The position numbers and the translations under genes were made by a program. A stretch of DNA of 64,000 nt from Gautieria morchelliformis (Eukaryota; Basidiomycota; Agaricomycetes; Gomphales; Gomphaceae). The DNA lies in contig WHVA01000086.1 in NCBI GenBank assembly GCA_015179125.1, positions 186,001 through 250,000 on the forward strand, written 5' to 3'. Positions 41,201-52,682 of the stretch are shown in pieces (positions within the stretch are counted from its first letter, which is position 1; each line of letters begins with the position of its first letter). The notes beneath the pieces were generated by a model, which saw nothing but the letters and a program-made list of their open reading frames with translations, ran no database searches and was not told the origin of the DNA.

Positions 41201-41583
41201 CTGAAGCCACGGGAACTTGAACCCGTGAGCCGAGAATATCCACGGTCTTTAGTTCTTGACCATATCATGTTCGTAGGTTCATGTCAGACTACCTAGACGT
41301 ACATGAAAGGTGCAATAAATTGGAAACAACAACTGGGAGAAGACCACGGAGCCAACCCGGGCGATATCAGTACGTGTGGTCAGTGTAGTCGGGAGCCGGG
41401 AGTGTGAGAGTAAGGGGTCCGCGAAGCTTTGGCGTATATCCGATTCTTGGCAGAGGACAGGGCCAAGTCGCCGTGACTACGTCGCGAGACGATGTCCGAA
41501 TGAGAAAGGTGAGCCATCCGAGAAAAAAAAATTTGAGAAATTCAAGGCAGCAGACAAATATGTAGTTCCAAGGTATAGATTCT
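38223..41583. other. 3.4-kb stretch without a confidently identified gene
   Basis: Frames of 60-190 codons occur on both strands. One minus-strand frame at 39354-39599 contains a hydrophobic run (LLCLWLSAVALCGYASMFSS) and could be an exon of a membrane protein. A plus-strand frame at 38567-38980 is Pro/Ser-rich. A K/R-rich frame lies at 40734-40940 (KRKAKKWSKDKARQKRKELD). No domain is recognised and no splice model is convincing, so no gene is called. Confidence 0.4.
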
Positions 41584-44500
41584 CTATGAGATATCTTCCC
41601 AGTTAGGTCGTGGGGCGGTAATTGACAGTTTGCCCATGTCTTTCCGTTGTCGTAAGTTCTTCACCTCGGTGTTGACAAGGTCTCTTAGCCGTTCCAGGTC
41701 GATGCTTCGTTCCGCCTTGGAGCCCATAAGAAGATTGCGCCACATGCCAGCCGTTGCCACAGAATTGTCAATGCCTAGTTGCATTGGTCGATGTATCCGG
41801 ACCATTCTCTGTGCTAGATGGTCAGGACTGGGATACATGGCATGTGGCCACGCGATGCGGATGGCGAACCACCACCCTAGAGGCTACACAGATAATACAC
41901 ATGAGCTGCATTGCTGTAAACTCGAAATACAACTTACTCGACCATCAGGTATTGACCTCTCGGGATAACTGTCATAGGTGGTCAGCGTGCCGTCAGGCAA
42001 AGAAAACCTAGGGGAATAGTCAATGCTAAATGGCAAGGCATCAATTGTATTATCGTATGTACCTGTGAGCTACCCAGTGGTTCTCCTCACGCCTATGCTT
42101 GCAAAGGACAAGTAACAGGCGGGGCATACCATCTAGACCGAATGGGGTCCACATGTCACGAAGCATTCCGCAGGCATCACCGTGCCGGCCATTATAAACC
42201 GCACTGTTAATGGCATCGGCAACATTGGGAGGAATGAAGAGTCGGTCAATTCTCATCGGTGGATGATCCGTTAACCGTGCTCGAACATAACGCTTGTAGG
42301 TCTGGGTAGACCAAATACTCAACGCCACTTCATCTACCTGGTGGCCGCGTGTAGTGCTATTAAGTGCCTGGTCAAGTTCAGACATTGGCCACACGATCGC
42401 CCAGTTGAGGAGGCGTTGATGGATGCGCTGCCACGGCGGCGGACTCGGAGGTTCAGATCCAGGCCATTCACCAGCGTGTGCATACGGCTGTACACCAGAA
42501 TCACGATGCTCATTGGGAATTGGGGGTAGCGGTGGCGAGGCTTTTCGGTCGATGCCGTAGTGGGGTAGTTCAGAGTTTGTGCCTTCGGTGTCGGGAATTT
42601 CTGGCATCGCTTCTGACTCGGCTAGAAGAGGCTGCTGACTTGGATCTTCGTCCTGCTGAATTTCCCAAGTGCGATGAGAGTGTTCTGACCGGGTGGAGGG
42701 CTTAACGCGTAACTTGTAAATCTCCTCTTCAAGGATCTGTTGTCCCGGCGAATCGTCCCGCTCTGATGCAGAGTTCAACAAACGATTCAGCGCGCGCCGG
42801 GATTTGACCTCCCGGTCTTGAGTTGGAGGCGTATTATTGTCGGACTCACGGAGTCTCGTGCCCGTCTCGTAATCTTCTGGGTAATCCTCGTCCTCCAGCC
42901 CCTCGTCGATATGCTCAGAACCGTCGTGGTGATGTTCTGATGCTCCCATCGTATGTCCCCTCTCTGAATCACCGCGTGTGAACTCGGTTTCTCCCGGATG
43001 GAGCTCAGACTCCTCGAGTACGGTGCCGGTGCGACCAGGCGTGTTGATCGGGACGGTAACAGTGATAGGGCTAGCACCATCGATATCATTGGTGACACTG
43101 ATGCCACCACGACGACTATGAGGAGGTCGGAGAGTACCTTCGCCATCCAGCGGGGACTCCGATGCAGCATAGGAACGACTCGATTGTTTCTTTCGTTCAA
43201 GACTTTCCAGCCGCTCGCGGGTTTCTTGCATTATCATAATCATGTCCTTCGCCCATGCAGGGGGATCCTGTAACATCGCAAAATTTAACGATAGAGTCAT
43301 GGTCCTTCCCTTACTGAAATTACCTGCTGATCTTGATGCATAGGAACGACGACAACCCGATCAGGGGTTTGCGGAGGTTCAATGTGCTGATGCTGCTGTT
43401 GTTGATGATGGTGCAGATGACTTTGTAAACTGCCGCCGTGACTCCCGTAGTGGCGCAGCTATATCAAAGTTCAGCAGCTTCAAGAGGCATAATGGGGAAC
43501 AAGACAAACGGCCTCATTCTCATGCTTCAATCCAAGCTTTTTCACCCTCCCACGAATAGCCTTGCGGACAGCTCTCTTAACGACATCGTGAGTGTACTCA
43601 TCATCTGCGGCATGGAGTAGGACACATAGGTCTTCGTCGTGAAAACTTGAGTTGTGCACTTCGGCCGCCAAAGCACTCGGCGTGACGGTGAATGATGTCC
43701 TTGGCGTGCGCACAAGTACATCATCAATAATCCGCTGCTCATACGCATTTAGTGCATCAGGAGACTGCGGACGGGATTGCGTTGGCGTTTCTCCTCCATA
43801 TTCATGGTAGTGATGATTATTATGGTTGTGATGCGCAAAGGCTGACTGAATGCTCTGTGGATGGCCATGAGGATTGGAAGGGGTAGGGGAGATAGCCCGA
43901 CCGCGCACAGCCGCGTGCATAAGATCGTCGGCTGTAGGAATTGATCCATGGGGGGATTGCATGCGACCGAGACGGGACGACGAACGTTGGCTCCCAGGAG
44001 GATGCGCTTGGAGATGCTGCGTGAGTGGATGAAGGGACGGCGTCGCTGGCACTTGAATCTGACCACCACCGCCTTGCTGTGATGTAACATATTTAGATCC
44101 CCCGTAGTTAGTGCCGCCACCACCAACAAGCGAAGCAGGAGCTCCTGGGTGATTAGACATGGGATGAAGAGACGGTTCCCGACGCTCAGATGGCGTCGGC
44201 TCTCCTGCTTGCGCAGAGCCGTGGGCAGATGGGGCATGGTGGGAGGGGGCATGGTGAGAGGGAGCATGGTGAGAGGGAGCGTGCTGAGAGGGAGCGTGAT
44301 GGGAAGGAGGACGGTGAGAGGCTTCATTTACAGACGGCGCCTTGGATATAATAGTGGGAGCTTTGGACACACCATGCTGAGACGGCGCGTATTGTGATCC
44401 TGCATGCAATGAAGCCACTTGGGATGACGCGCGGTGGGATGCGGCGTGATGGGAAGGCACGTGTAACGGCACCGATCTCTGAGTAGGCGTCGCGGCGTCA

Positions 44501-45543
44501 ATAGTGCTCTCGATAGACGACGGCAATTCCATCTGGGATGGGTGTACAGAGCCTCCCGATCTCGCTGTCACACCATGAGATTTCACACTCTGGGGAGGCG
44601 GCGACCGTACGGAAATACGAGACTTGGCCGTTCGAACAGACGCAGGAGATTGAGGCCCATCACGTTCTGATGGATGGTGAGAAGACTTGCTTCTGTGAGA
44701 CGCAACTTGAGACGGCGCCCGCTAATGGTACATAGTCAGAGCTTGTGGTAAGAATGACGCCGAGAAAAATGGCTCACTGTCTCCACAGGAATCGTTCGTG
44801 CGTCTGCATCATTGACCGTGTCAGTGTCACCTTCAGTAGTTTCATGCACCGACTCTATCTTGACAATAGACATTCTGGAAGGCGCTCTGGAAGGCTGCTT
44901 GGAACCAGAGTTAGGGAGCGAGGCATCAGGGTCAGTTGGAGCCTGAACGTTGATGTTCGGCGTGTGCGACACAGAAGGAAGCGGAATCCTAGCGGCGACA
45001 GTCGGCGTATTTTCAGGTTCAGCAGACTATTAAGAACCGACATAAGAAGAATAATGCTTCATCCAGACGCTATGACACACCCTTGGGACATCGAAAGTGC
45101 TGGCATCCAGATTTCCGAAGGATGGAACCGTGTCATGGGAGAGATGCTTAGGCGCACGAGACGGGGTAAACTCCTCTACATGCTATGATGGCGTCTACTT
45201 TTACCACAAAACAAACTTTAAAAAGTTGCGCAGAAGAACATACCACGCTTCTAACGTGCACGCTACTCCGCCTACTCCGGACCTGCGACCTCTCTTGAAT
45301 GTTGGACTCGGCTTCCTCGATCTCGGCTACGCCGGCGTAGTCGACGCCAGACTTGCTTGCAGCCAGATCCTCCAGAATTTTGGCGGAGTTAGGAGACGAT
45401 CCCGTACGAGCAGTGGGGGCGTGAGTGTGAACACGATGTTGTTCGAATGCCTCTGGCTGCCAGCTTCGAGGATCTGGCGGCGTAATGTCAGGCTCACTCT
45501 GGTCCCGGTCCCTCTCTGGAGGTAAGGGCTCCTCTTCCTGCAT
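41584..45543 (-). CDS. Large low-complexity protein with Ulp1-like C-terminal domain
   Basis: The first Met in frame is at about 45543 (MQEEEPLPPERDRDQSEPDI). A very Ser/His/Pro-rich middle includes tandem HAPSHHAPSH units (44225-44330) and an acidic region (EGLEDEDYPEDYETGTRLRE). The C-terminal ~220 aa read VDEVALSIWSTQTYKRYVRA, RLFIPPNVADAINSAVY, RREENHWVAHR, then across two introns (42062-42008, 41937-41884) FSLPDGTLTTYDSYPERSIP, LGWWFAIRIAWPHAMYPSP and LGIDNSVATAGMWRNLLMG, ending at 41584. The HW...YDS spacing recalls C48 (Ulp1) SUMO proteases, whose catalytic His and Asp occupy those places. Where Q...DCG is expected, IDNSV is found, so a catalytic Cys is absent. Possibly a pseudoprotease; function unknown. 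Confidence 0.55.
44225..44330. repeat. Tandem 15-nt codon repeat (HAPSH)
   Basis: At least six near-identical 15-nt units (plus-strand core GGGAGCATGGTGAGA) encode HAPSH on the minus strand inside the large low-complexity protein. Unit number may vary between strains through slippage. Confidence 0.75.
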
Positions 45544-46125
45544 CTTTTGGTGCCATATTAGCACTATGAAGATCGAAATATGCGTTATTGATGCAACGTA
45601 AATGAAATCGATGTCAGCATACCTTTCTCAGAGACCACTGTGAAGTGCATACGATGATCAGCTCACAACACTAGTGAGGCCATGACATGGAAATACAGAC
45701 CTGGAGTCGTAGACCTGAGCAGAATTGGTAGCGAGGTGAACACCTCGTTCTGGGCCATGAGATCTAAGCGCAATCTCTTCTAGCAGAGAAAGTTGAAGAC
45801 TAGACACGAGGGAGAGCAAGTGAGATACAATTGTGTCGTGAGGATATATTATATGAAAAAAGCAAGAAGGCGTGTAGGTCGTGCTGCAGAAAGCGGGAAA
45901 GGGCGAGCACAACGAGAACGACTGCGACGCGGTAAACACGAGGCGCGAACTCTCAACCAAACACGGACCACGTGACCCACGTCGATATGAACTCCGAGCC
46001 TTGTCCTCATGGATCAAACCCGTTTTGCTTGCCTGCGCTCACCACAGCCGCTGTGGTGACCTATGAGTAAATAATATTGGCAAGAATAGCTCATACGTCT
46101 TATCCCGCGAGCTGGATTCGTCTGG
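45544..46125. other. Intergenic, convergent-free interval upstream of the Ulp1-like gene
   Basis: About 580 bp between two minus-strand genes, holding the upstream region of the low-complexity gene and the 3' flank of PAN6. A further 5' non-coding exon could lie here. No feature is recognised. Confidence 0.45.
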
Positions 46126-47204
46126 TCAGCACAAAACTTTTGCGTGATCTCCTAGCAGAATATTATCAATAAGCCTAGTCCTTCCCACCCACAGCGCTCC
46201 ACTGAAAATGGCCAGATTACCCCCACTGTGTCCATCAATGACCTCGAAGGTCTCCGGATCGTTCATTTCCAGGTAGTCTAATCTGAGATCTACGTGCGAG
46301 GCTTTGGCCTGCTCTTGCCTATTCTTCACAAGCTCCGTTGCCCGCTTGACGGCCTCGTCACGGCCCAAACCTGCACTCCACGCCTTACCACCCTCCCTCA
46401 GGGCTTCATAGAGTGTGACAGCAAAAGCAAGCTCTTTGTCGTTGAGATAGCTGTTCCTGGACGATAACGCCAAACCGGACGGTGCTCTTGCTGTCGGTAC
46501 AATGTGCAAGTTCTGCGGCTTAGGGTGGGAAACCAGAAGATCTTCGCAGAGCCGACGAAGAAGAAGCGCTTGCTGAATGTCCTTTTGGCCGAAGTATGTA
46601 TCCGTGGGCTGCCCAGAGTGTCAGCAATCCATATCTATCAGCGAATTACAATGACTGTTTCACCTCAATGACATTGAAAAGCTTCGTCACTGCAGTTGCA
46701 ACACCTCGAAAAAAATCGGGTCGACTACGTCCCTCCATCTGGTGGCTATAACCTTTTATCTCAATGAATGTCCCCTTCTGCATTGCGACATCTCGCTCGA
46801 TACCATTAGGATACATCTCTGCAACAGACGGAGCAAATACCGCATCTATGGTGCGGGGGGACGTATTATTGGCGAAGGATGGGGCGACAGTCAATTCGGA
46901 CAATTTAGACAGATCCGTTGGTAGCGTCCGAGGGTATGAATCCAGGTCCTCATGGGGCGCGAACTGGGCTGGATTCACGAAAATTGATACAACGGTAAGG
47001 TCATTAGCTCGGAGAGAGTGCTCCACTGTTTCTTCGTCATAATGGCACTAGTTGACGTAGCTAAGGGTGGACTGTACCTAACGAAAAATGGCCATGGTGC
47101 AGCGCACCCATAGTAGCAACAAAACCGACCGACTTGCCTGAGCGTCGCACGTTCTCGCGCCATTCACGAAACGAGGCGACTGTGTTGAAGACAGGTATCG
47201 AAGA
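46126..47204 (-). CDS. PAN6: Pantothenate synthetase
   Basis: The start chosen at 47204 gives MSSIPVFNTVASFREWRENV. ATMGALHHGHFSL contains the ATP-binding HxGH motif. A 46-nt intron then leads to ETVEHSLRANDLTVVSIFVN and PAQFAPHEDLDSYPRTL. PNGIERDVAMQKGTFIEIKG and RPDFFRGVATAVTKLFNVIE follow. Across another intron come PTDTYFGQKDIQQALLLRRL, HIVPTARAPSGLALSSRNSY (KMSKS-like SSRN segment) and LDYLEMNDPETFEV, stop at 46126. The enzyme joins pantoate and beta-alanine using ATP to make pantothenate (vitamin B5) for coenzyme A. An in-frame upstream ATG at 47297 would add 31 residues with a basic amphipathic look. It is divergent from VMA16. Confidence 0.93.
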
Positions 47205-47423
47205 CATTTTCCTGCCGTGTGGTTTGCCTTGCGCGAACTGGATACTCCAGGGAAGTAAAGCCGATCGTGCAAACCTCTGCCGTGCAATGAGAAGCATACA
47301 CTCTTCAATGAAGTGAAGAGGCGACCAAAAATTACAATGAGCAGAAGCAGATGCTGAACAAGAAAAACTTGACTGTCTGGGCTGAGTGCAAAAGACGCCC
47401 GCCAGTGACTGCCTCCGCCAGCC
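47205..47423. promoter_or_regulatory. Divergent promoter interval of PAN6 and VMA16
   Basis: Only 219 bp (126 bp if the upstream PAN6 ATG is used) separate the two start codons, so both promoters must share this sequence. No specific box could be assigned. Confidence 0.6.
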
Positions 47424-48289
47424 ATGGGCTACGCTACATACACACTTGCCGCCCCTACTTCGGCGGCCACTGTTATAGGGCTATATCTCCTATTCACAGG
47501 TTGATCTTTGACATCTAAGATCCTTTCCATCTGAGCTGACTTGGTCATTCAGGTTCGGGAGAGTCGTTCAATGTTGGTCGTTTTTTGGAGGAATCGAGCC
47601 CATATGCCTGGGCTATGACTGGGATCGGCTTGTGTATAGGATTAAGCGTGCTCGGAGCTGGATGGTATGTCCACATGGATGGCCCGAACAACGTTGTTGA
47701 CCAGTTTGTAGGGGTATATTTGTGACTGGAGCATCAATATTAGGAGGTGGTGTGCGTGCCCCACGTATACGAACAAAAAATCTCATTAGGCGTGTACCTC
47801 CCTAGCTGTTCATCCTTTTCTGCAACTGACTGATCCCCTAGCATAATCTTTTGCGAGGTCGTGGCCATTTATGGCGTCGTACGTGTCTTCTCCAGAGCCC
47901 TGTCTCATGCTTACAACCCTTCTCAAAGATCATGGCCATAGTGTTCTCCTCCAAAATTGCACGCGTATCCGATTCACAACTATACACCGCTAACAACTAT
48001 TACACCGGCTTCTCTCTCTTTTGGGGCGGACTCACCGTCGGACTATGCAACCTTCTATGTGGAGTGGCAGTGGGTATTACAGGGTCTAACGCAGCCCTTG
48101 CGGATGCAGCAGATCCAAACTTGTTTGTCAAGATCTTGATCGTAGAGGTGTTCAGTAGTATCATGGGCTTATTCGGATTGATTGTGGGGCTGTTGGTGGT
48201 GAGTTCTGTTATCCCACTTTCTGTGCCATTCCACTCCTTATGTCTGTTCATAGTCGGGGAAAGCCCTGCCATTCCAAGCTCAACTATAA
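47424..48289 (+). CDS. VMA16: V-ATPase V0 proteolipid subunit c''
   Basis: Six exons (47424-47499, 47553-47664, 47712-47789, 47842-47878, 47929-48198, 48254-48289) total 609 nt, or 202 aa, all in frame. The protein has multiple membrane helices: [72 protein letters not shown] (with the proton-carrying Glu), [39 protein letters not shown] and [17 protein letters not shown], then [28 protein letters not shown] is diagnostic of c'' over c. It is part of the V0 rotor ring that acidifies the vacuole. Intron 3 starts GC rather than GT, and the frame requires it. Length agrees with the family (about 200 aa). Confidence 0.93.
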
Positions 48290-48465
48290 CTTCACACCAG
48301 TCTTTTTATGTTGTACAATTCGATTAATGCCAAAACTGCAGTCTTTCAAATTTAAACATTACTAAAATCTTGATATCGCTGATCCGAGAATGTGTATGGT
48401 ATTACAAGGAAACGCTGCTGCATTAATAATAATGGCAAATACCTAAATTGCTGTGTTATATCACT

Positions 48466-49834
48466 TCAACGATGAGCGGATTCCTCAAATGGATTCTCCA
48501 CATATTCAACTTCTGAAAGTTTGTACGCGTTCAGCACTTGCAAGCGAAGCCAACACCAAAGACGACGTACCATCATCATCAGCGTTATTTCTAGAAGGCT
48601 GAGCAGATGACCCCAAGGCCACTGGCCGTTTAGGAAGAAGCCCAAGTTTCGCTACACACGGAACGAGAAGTGAGGCACGACGGAATGATGAACCAATCAG
48701 ACTAATGTCTCACAATGGTCGACACTACCGGTAGCAGCCCCAGCTAACGGGGATGAGGAGACATTCGGCGGGTCTGATGCCACACGTGGTTCCGCAGTGA
48801 CTGGCTGAGCTGCTGACGACATTGAAGGTTGGGTCGACGGGACTACGCACGGATATATAGGATTAAGAGCCAATAGCCGTAGCAGAGCATAGCATACCTG
48901 ATGTGCCCAAATCATAGCCATGCACTGAAGTTGGAGGGTTTGGAGCATAGTATGTTTGAGATCGCACGGGAGTATTCCACGAATCCCCACCAGGGAGAGG
49001 CCGGGGAGCGCCAGAGGGTTGCGCCTGCCTAAAGCGACATTAAATAGTGGACAGACCAAAAGAATGTGACATACCCTGCTGAGCCATCAAACTCCTGCAT
49101 TTTCGCCTTAACTTTAGACAAGAAAGTGCTGAAGGTCTTTTTGCCGGCTGGATCGACATGAGTGCTATGCCCTTGGAGACAAGGCTCAACAGACTCTCAC
49201 GTACTTTCGGCGAATTTCCCCAACTGCTCTTGAAACTGAGTCGCACCATCTCCGTCGGTGCGCTGGCGATCGCTAGGGTAGGCTGCACCTGATCGGGGCT
49301 GGTATGGAACATACCCAGAGGAGACGCGACTTTCACGTGGTCTCCGGGCAGCGTGCTGTTCTGATTCTTCGAGCATGAGACGACGAGCGATTTCCTCGTC
49401 GAGTTCAGTTTGAGTCTGTTGAGATCCGAGCGCCATAGTTAGGTCTCTGAGAAGAAGAGACGGCCTGCGAAGAGACGCACTAAATCAGCGCGCTCAGATG
49501 AGGTATACGACGGATCGCTCATCCCTAGAAGAACATCCACCGCCCTGTCTTGGTCCCCGGCGACGGATTCTAGAACGGATTGTAGGAGTGAGGTATCGAA
49601 GTCGGGGAACATGGCAAGGAGTGCAGCAACCTTGGGGTCTGCGGGTGGTTCGGGTTGAGTTTGAGCGCCATTGAGAGAAGGAACAACGGGAGACGTCTGC
49701 GAGTCGTCGGAGACATTAGGTATGAGTTGAAAGCTATCGGTATGAGGTCCCTGAGACTCTGGAGTCGCTCTCTCAGTGGTAAGCAAAGTCTGCGAGTCTT
49801 GAGCAGCTGGCGAAGCCTCGTCGGTGGCCGTCAT
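48466..49834 (-). CDS. CUE5: CUE-domain ubiquitin-binding protein (Cue5-like)
   Basis: It starts MTATDEASPAAQDSQTLLTT (49834), with a Ser/Thr/Pro-rich N-terminus. A CUE domain follows (KVAALLAMFPDFDTSLLQSV, LESVAGDQDRAVDVLLGMSD), with the MFPD/FP motif and final LL that contact ubiquitin. Across an intron come ELDEEIARRLMLEESEQHAA and a Tyr/Gly/Pro-rich stretch, and KKTFSTFLSKVKAKMQEF follows. The last exons give KLGLLPKRPVALGSS and, after a 62-nt intron, EVEYVENPFEESAHR with the stop at 48466. In yeast, Cue5 is an autophagy adaptor for ubiquitinated aggregates. CUE followed by a LDEE.AR.L..EE helix is the usual arrangement of this family in fungi. Cue5 identity is inferred; the CUE domain itself is clear. 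Confidence 0.8.
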
Positions 49835-51582
49835 GGTGCAGGGTAAGATGGTAGCTGCGGGCTGTAGCCATGACGTGAGACGAAATTTCAAACCCACACC
49901 GGCGCCCACCGCAGACACGTGACCAGACGTCTCTTCACTTGGTCGGTGTAGCTGGGTCAGTATAAATAAGCGGCTCAAATTTTTTTCTTAGTTGGCCCAG
50001 TCGGACAGATGCCAAAAGTCATTGACTCGGGGAGAATGGGCACGACGTGGTAGGTGTCTTTATGTCAATATCGAGGGGTTTTCTCACTAACTTCCGATGT
50101 ATGTAGTCGCAGCTTCCTTCGCTCTTATCACGCAAAAATGCATACTTAAAAGACTACAGCCCATGCCCCTCAATGGCGTGGGGTGACAATAGTATCGACC
50201 CTATAATGCACCACTCGGACGTTCGTGAGTTGGGTCATTGGACCATCTTCAATCCACGACGCACATGTCAACATCCGTGTTCCTTTAATTGTCAATGTTG
50301 CTCCCTACTTCCCTCGGGGACAAACGATGTCGTCCCAAAGTGGTACGCATTACTGTAAAGGATTGTCTTATAAAGTGGTGGCCAGAATTCCCATATCACG
50401 CTGCAAGATTCTCCCAGGACGCAGTGTACCCTCTCTCAAGTTGCCTGGAATGAAGAATCTGAGTCGCAACACGAGGCTTGATTTCGACACGCAAAGCTAG
50501 TAGTTCCTATCGGGACGATTGCTTCACGGCACGTCTTAGCGATAGTACTTTTAGGCAGATTTGCAAAGCACGTGTTTTGATTGTTCCCACCTCTGACATT
50601 AGCTTTCAGTCCCGAGCTGAGAAACAGCTTGTAGCAGCAGAAGATAAGGGTAGTTGAAAGGTTTTGGCCAAGGGCTCAGAGGGGGCCGTGATGCTCGGCT
50701 CAAAGGTCACTGTGAGTGACGTGAGCAAATGGTCGTAATACTCCGTAGCATGCTACCCAGTGTCCAGCTGAGCGTACGGGCTCACCGTTTTCTTTCCCCC
50801 GCTTCGCGCCTTAGAACATTCCTTTTCTGTGCCACCCAGCCCAGCCCGAGTAAGTACGCGCGGCATACGCATAATAAAGCCCAGAGCACCGACTCGGAGC
50901 AGGGTCCCGCCCACCCGAGCGGCGACCCTACTCCGCGCAGCCGGTGAGCCAACCTCATCCTCACCTCCTCCATCAGCAGGCCACCGGCCGAGGTATACTC
51001 GAGTCTGACGACATGTACGTCGGTACAAGTTTACGTGGGTAGCGCTTCCAATCAGTGGTGACAAGATCCATGCCTTAGCGCCGAGGCCGAGGCCTGGATC
51101 GTGTGCCGAAATTCGGGTATTCAGCAGCGTCACGGATCAGCAAAAATGTCTATATAGTCACCCGCCCAAGCATTCATCTGATCATGCATGTCCATGTCCC
51201 GGGGATACTCGCGGTGGCCGCCTCTCTAGTTTGCATTTCAAGAATGTTATGTCTCTACCGAAGCCAGCCCTAGGTCCCTAGTGATGGACTTCTGACCAAT
51301 CGACTGCTAATGCATAATGTGTCCTCGATCACCTCGAATTACACAAAACGATCGGCAAGTATGGCCGTTTAGCACACCGCAGCACCGCGGGCTACTAACA
51401 TATGGCCAGAGACTGTAACTTACCACCGTTGCCCTTGAGTATATTGCGAGTCGCCATCAATCGATACCTTGATGGGTGCACCTTCTTTCGTTCTGTCCAG
51501 AGGCCGCTCACCTGTATAAGAAGGGCCATGTGAATCGGAGGCAGCAGCACCACCTCGAACTTACACCTCTCACTTTTCCCAC
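49835..51582. other. 1.75-kb stretch without an identified gene
   Basis: Short frames occur on both strands, including a GC-rich minus-strand one at 50753-51133, but there is no recognisable domain. The promoter of the CUE-domain gene lies at its left end and that of the secreted-protein gene at its right end. Confidence 0.45.
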
Positions 51583-52069
51583 ATGATCAACAATCTCGCC
51601 ATTCGCATGTTCACCCTTGTTGTGGGTCTCAGTGCCCTTCCTTCTGTGCTGAGTGTGTGTGAGAGATATAAGGAAATAGGCCTTGGCAACGCCTATGCCG
51701 GGAGCGCTGGTGAAGTATGTACCATAGCTTCCGGCTGCAGTTCAACTGCTGACATCCACTCCTATGTTTTGTAGCACAGCTTGATATTTTCCAACGACTG
51801 TGATATCATTGACCAACGCAAGCTTCTGAGCGGAAACATCTGTGCCAACGACTACATCCATCGCGCCTCAGTGCAGTGTATCGCTGGAACGTACGTCACA
51901 TTGTCTCGTGTCATGATGGGGCTACAGGTCTTGAACCATGCTTGCGTATTACAGACAAACCCCTAACACTGTGCAAACCGGGGATGGAAACAACTGGGGA
52001 AACTGCCGTTCCGTGACACAGTCCTGTGGCAATGGGCAGGTTGTCCACTATTGCTGTGCCCGAAATTGA
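51583..52069 (+). CDS. Small secreted cysteine-rich protein (120 aa, 8 Cys)
   Basis: Three exons (51583-51714, 51775-51890, 51955-52069) total 363 nt in frame. The N-terminus MINNLAIRMFTLVVGLSALP is a signal peptide, probably cleaved near SVLSVCE. The mature part has eight cysteines: VCERY, SNDCDI, NICAN, VQCIAG, GNCRS, QSCGNG and a terminal YCCARN, with a DGNNWGNC word. Even cysteine number, small size and secretion suggest disulfide-bonded extracellular protein. I do not know an exact family; such proteins in mushrooms include effectors and fruiting-body proteins, but no function can be assigned. The introns are 60 and 64 nt. A Met at residue 9 is an alternative start. Confidence 0.75.
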
Positions 52070-52682
52070 CTGTTCTCCTCGGGGGAATAACTTTCTGTTT
52101 TGGACCCTTGTGAACCCCGTTGATAGTCTGCAGCTAAGTTGTTTACGGAGAAGGAGAAGAGCAGGATCATGTCTCTCTTTCTGTCCCGTTCCGCTCTTAA
52201 TTACCTGCATCACCCATTCAGAACTGCCACGCGCGTGAATTGACGACGTGAGCTACGACGACGTCCATTCATGCATGCACATATAGCACTCACTTACTCC
52301 TCACAATGCCGACCTTGAGGGGGGAGCCGTTATGGGACTGGCTGAGCCGAGGTGAGCAAGAATGGACGAACAAATGAGGGGACGACAGCGTAAACAAGAA
52401 AGGCCTGGCACATAAGCAATGACCCGGTACTGTGATCACTGGCAAAGAGAGGGGTCAGTTGGACAGCATTTAGATCCACCGGTGCCAATTCTGCATCCAA
52501 TCATGACATGCTGGACTTATAGCGGGGAGGTGCGATCATCGTGCACGCGGCTCGCACTTCCACGAGCGGGAGAGTGAGCTTTATTTAACCAGCGTCAACA
52601 GCGAGCCGGACGACTGGAGTTACCAAGTGGACAGCTGCGCTACTATAGCAGTAAATAAGAGCTAGCGATCCAAAAGGACGTA
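52070..52682. other. Intergenic, between secreted-protein gene and transposon
   Basis: About 600 bp with no supported gene. It ends at the TA target site of the TIR element. Confidence 0.5.

Noticed and set aside
41185..41250. tRNA-like sequence on the minus strand (GGTTCAAGTTCCC)
   Set aside because: The stem-loop has an 8-nt loop and 6-bp stem, and no acceptor, D or anticodon arm could be folded around it.
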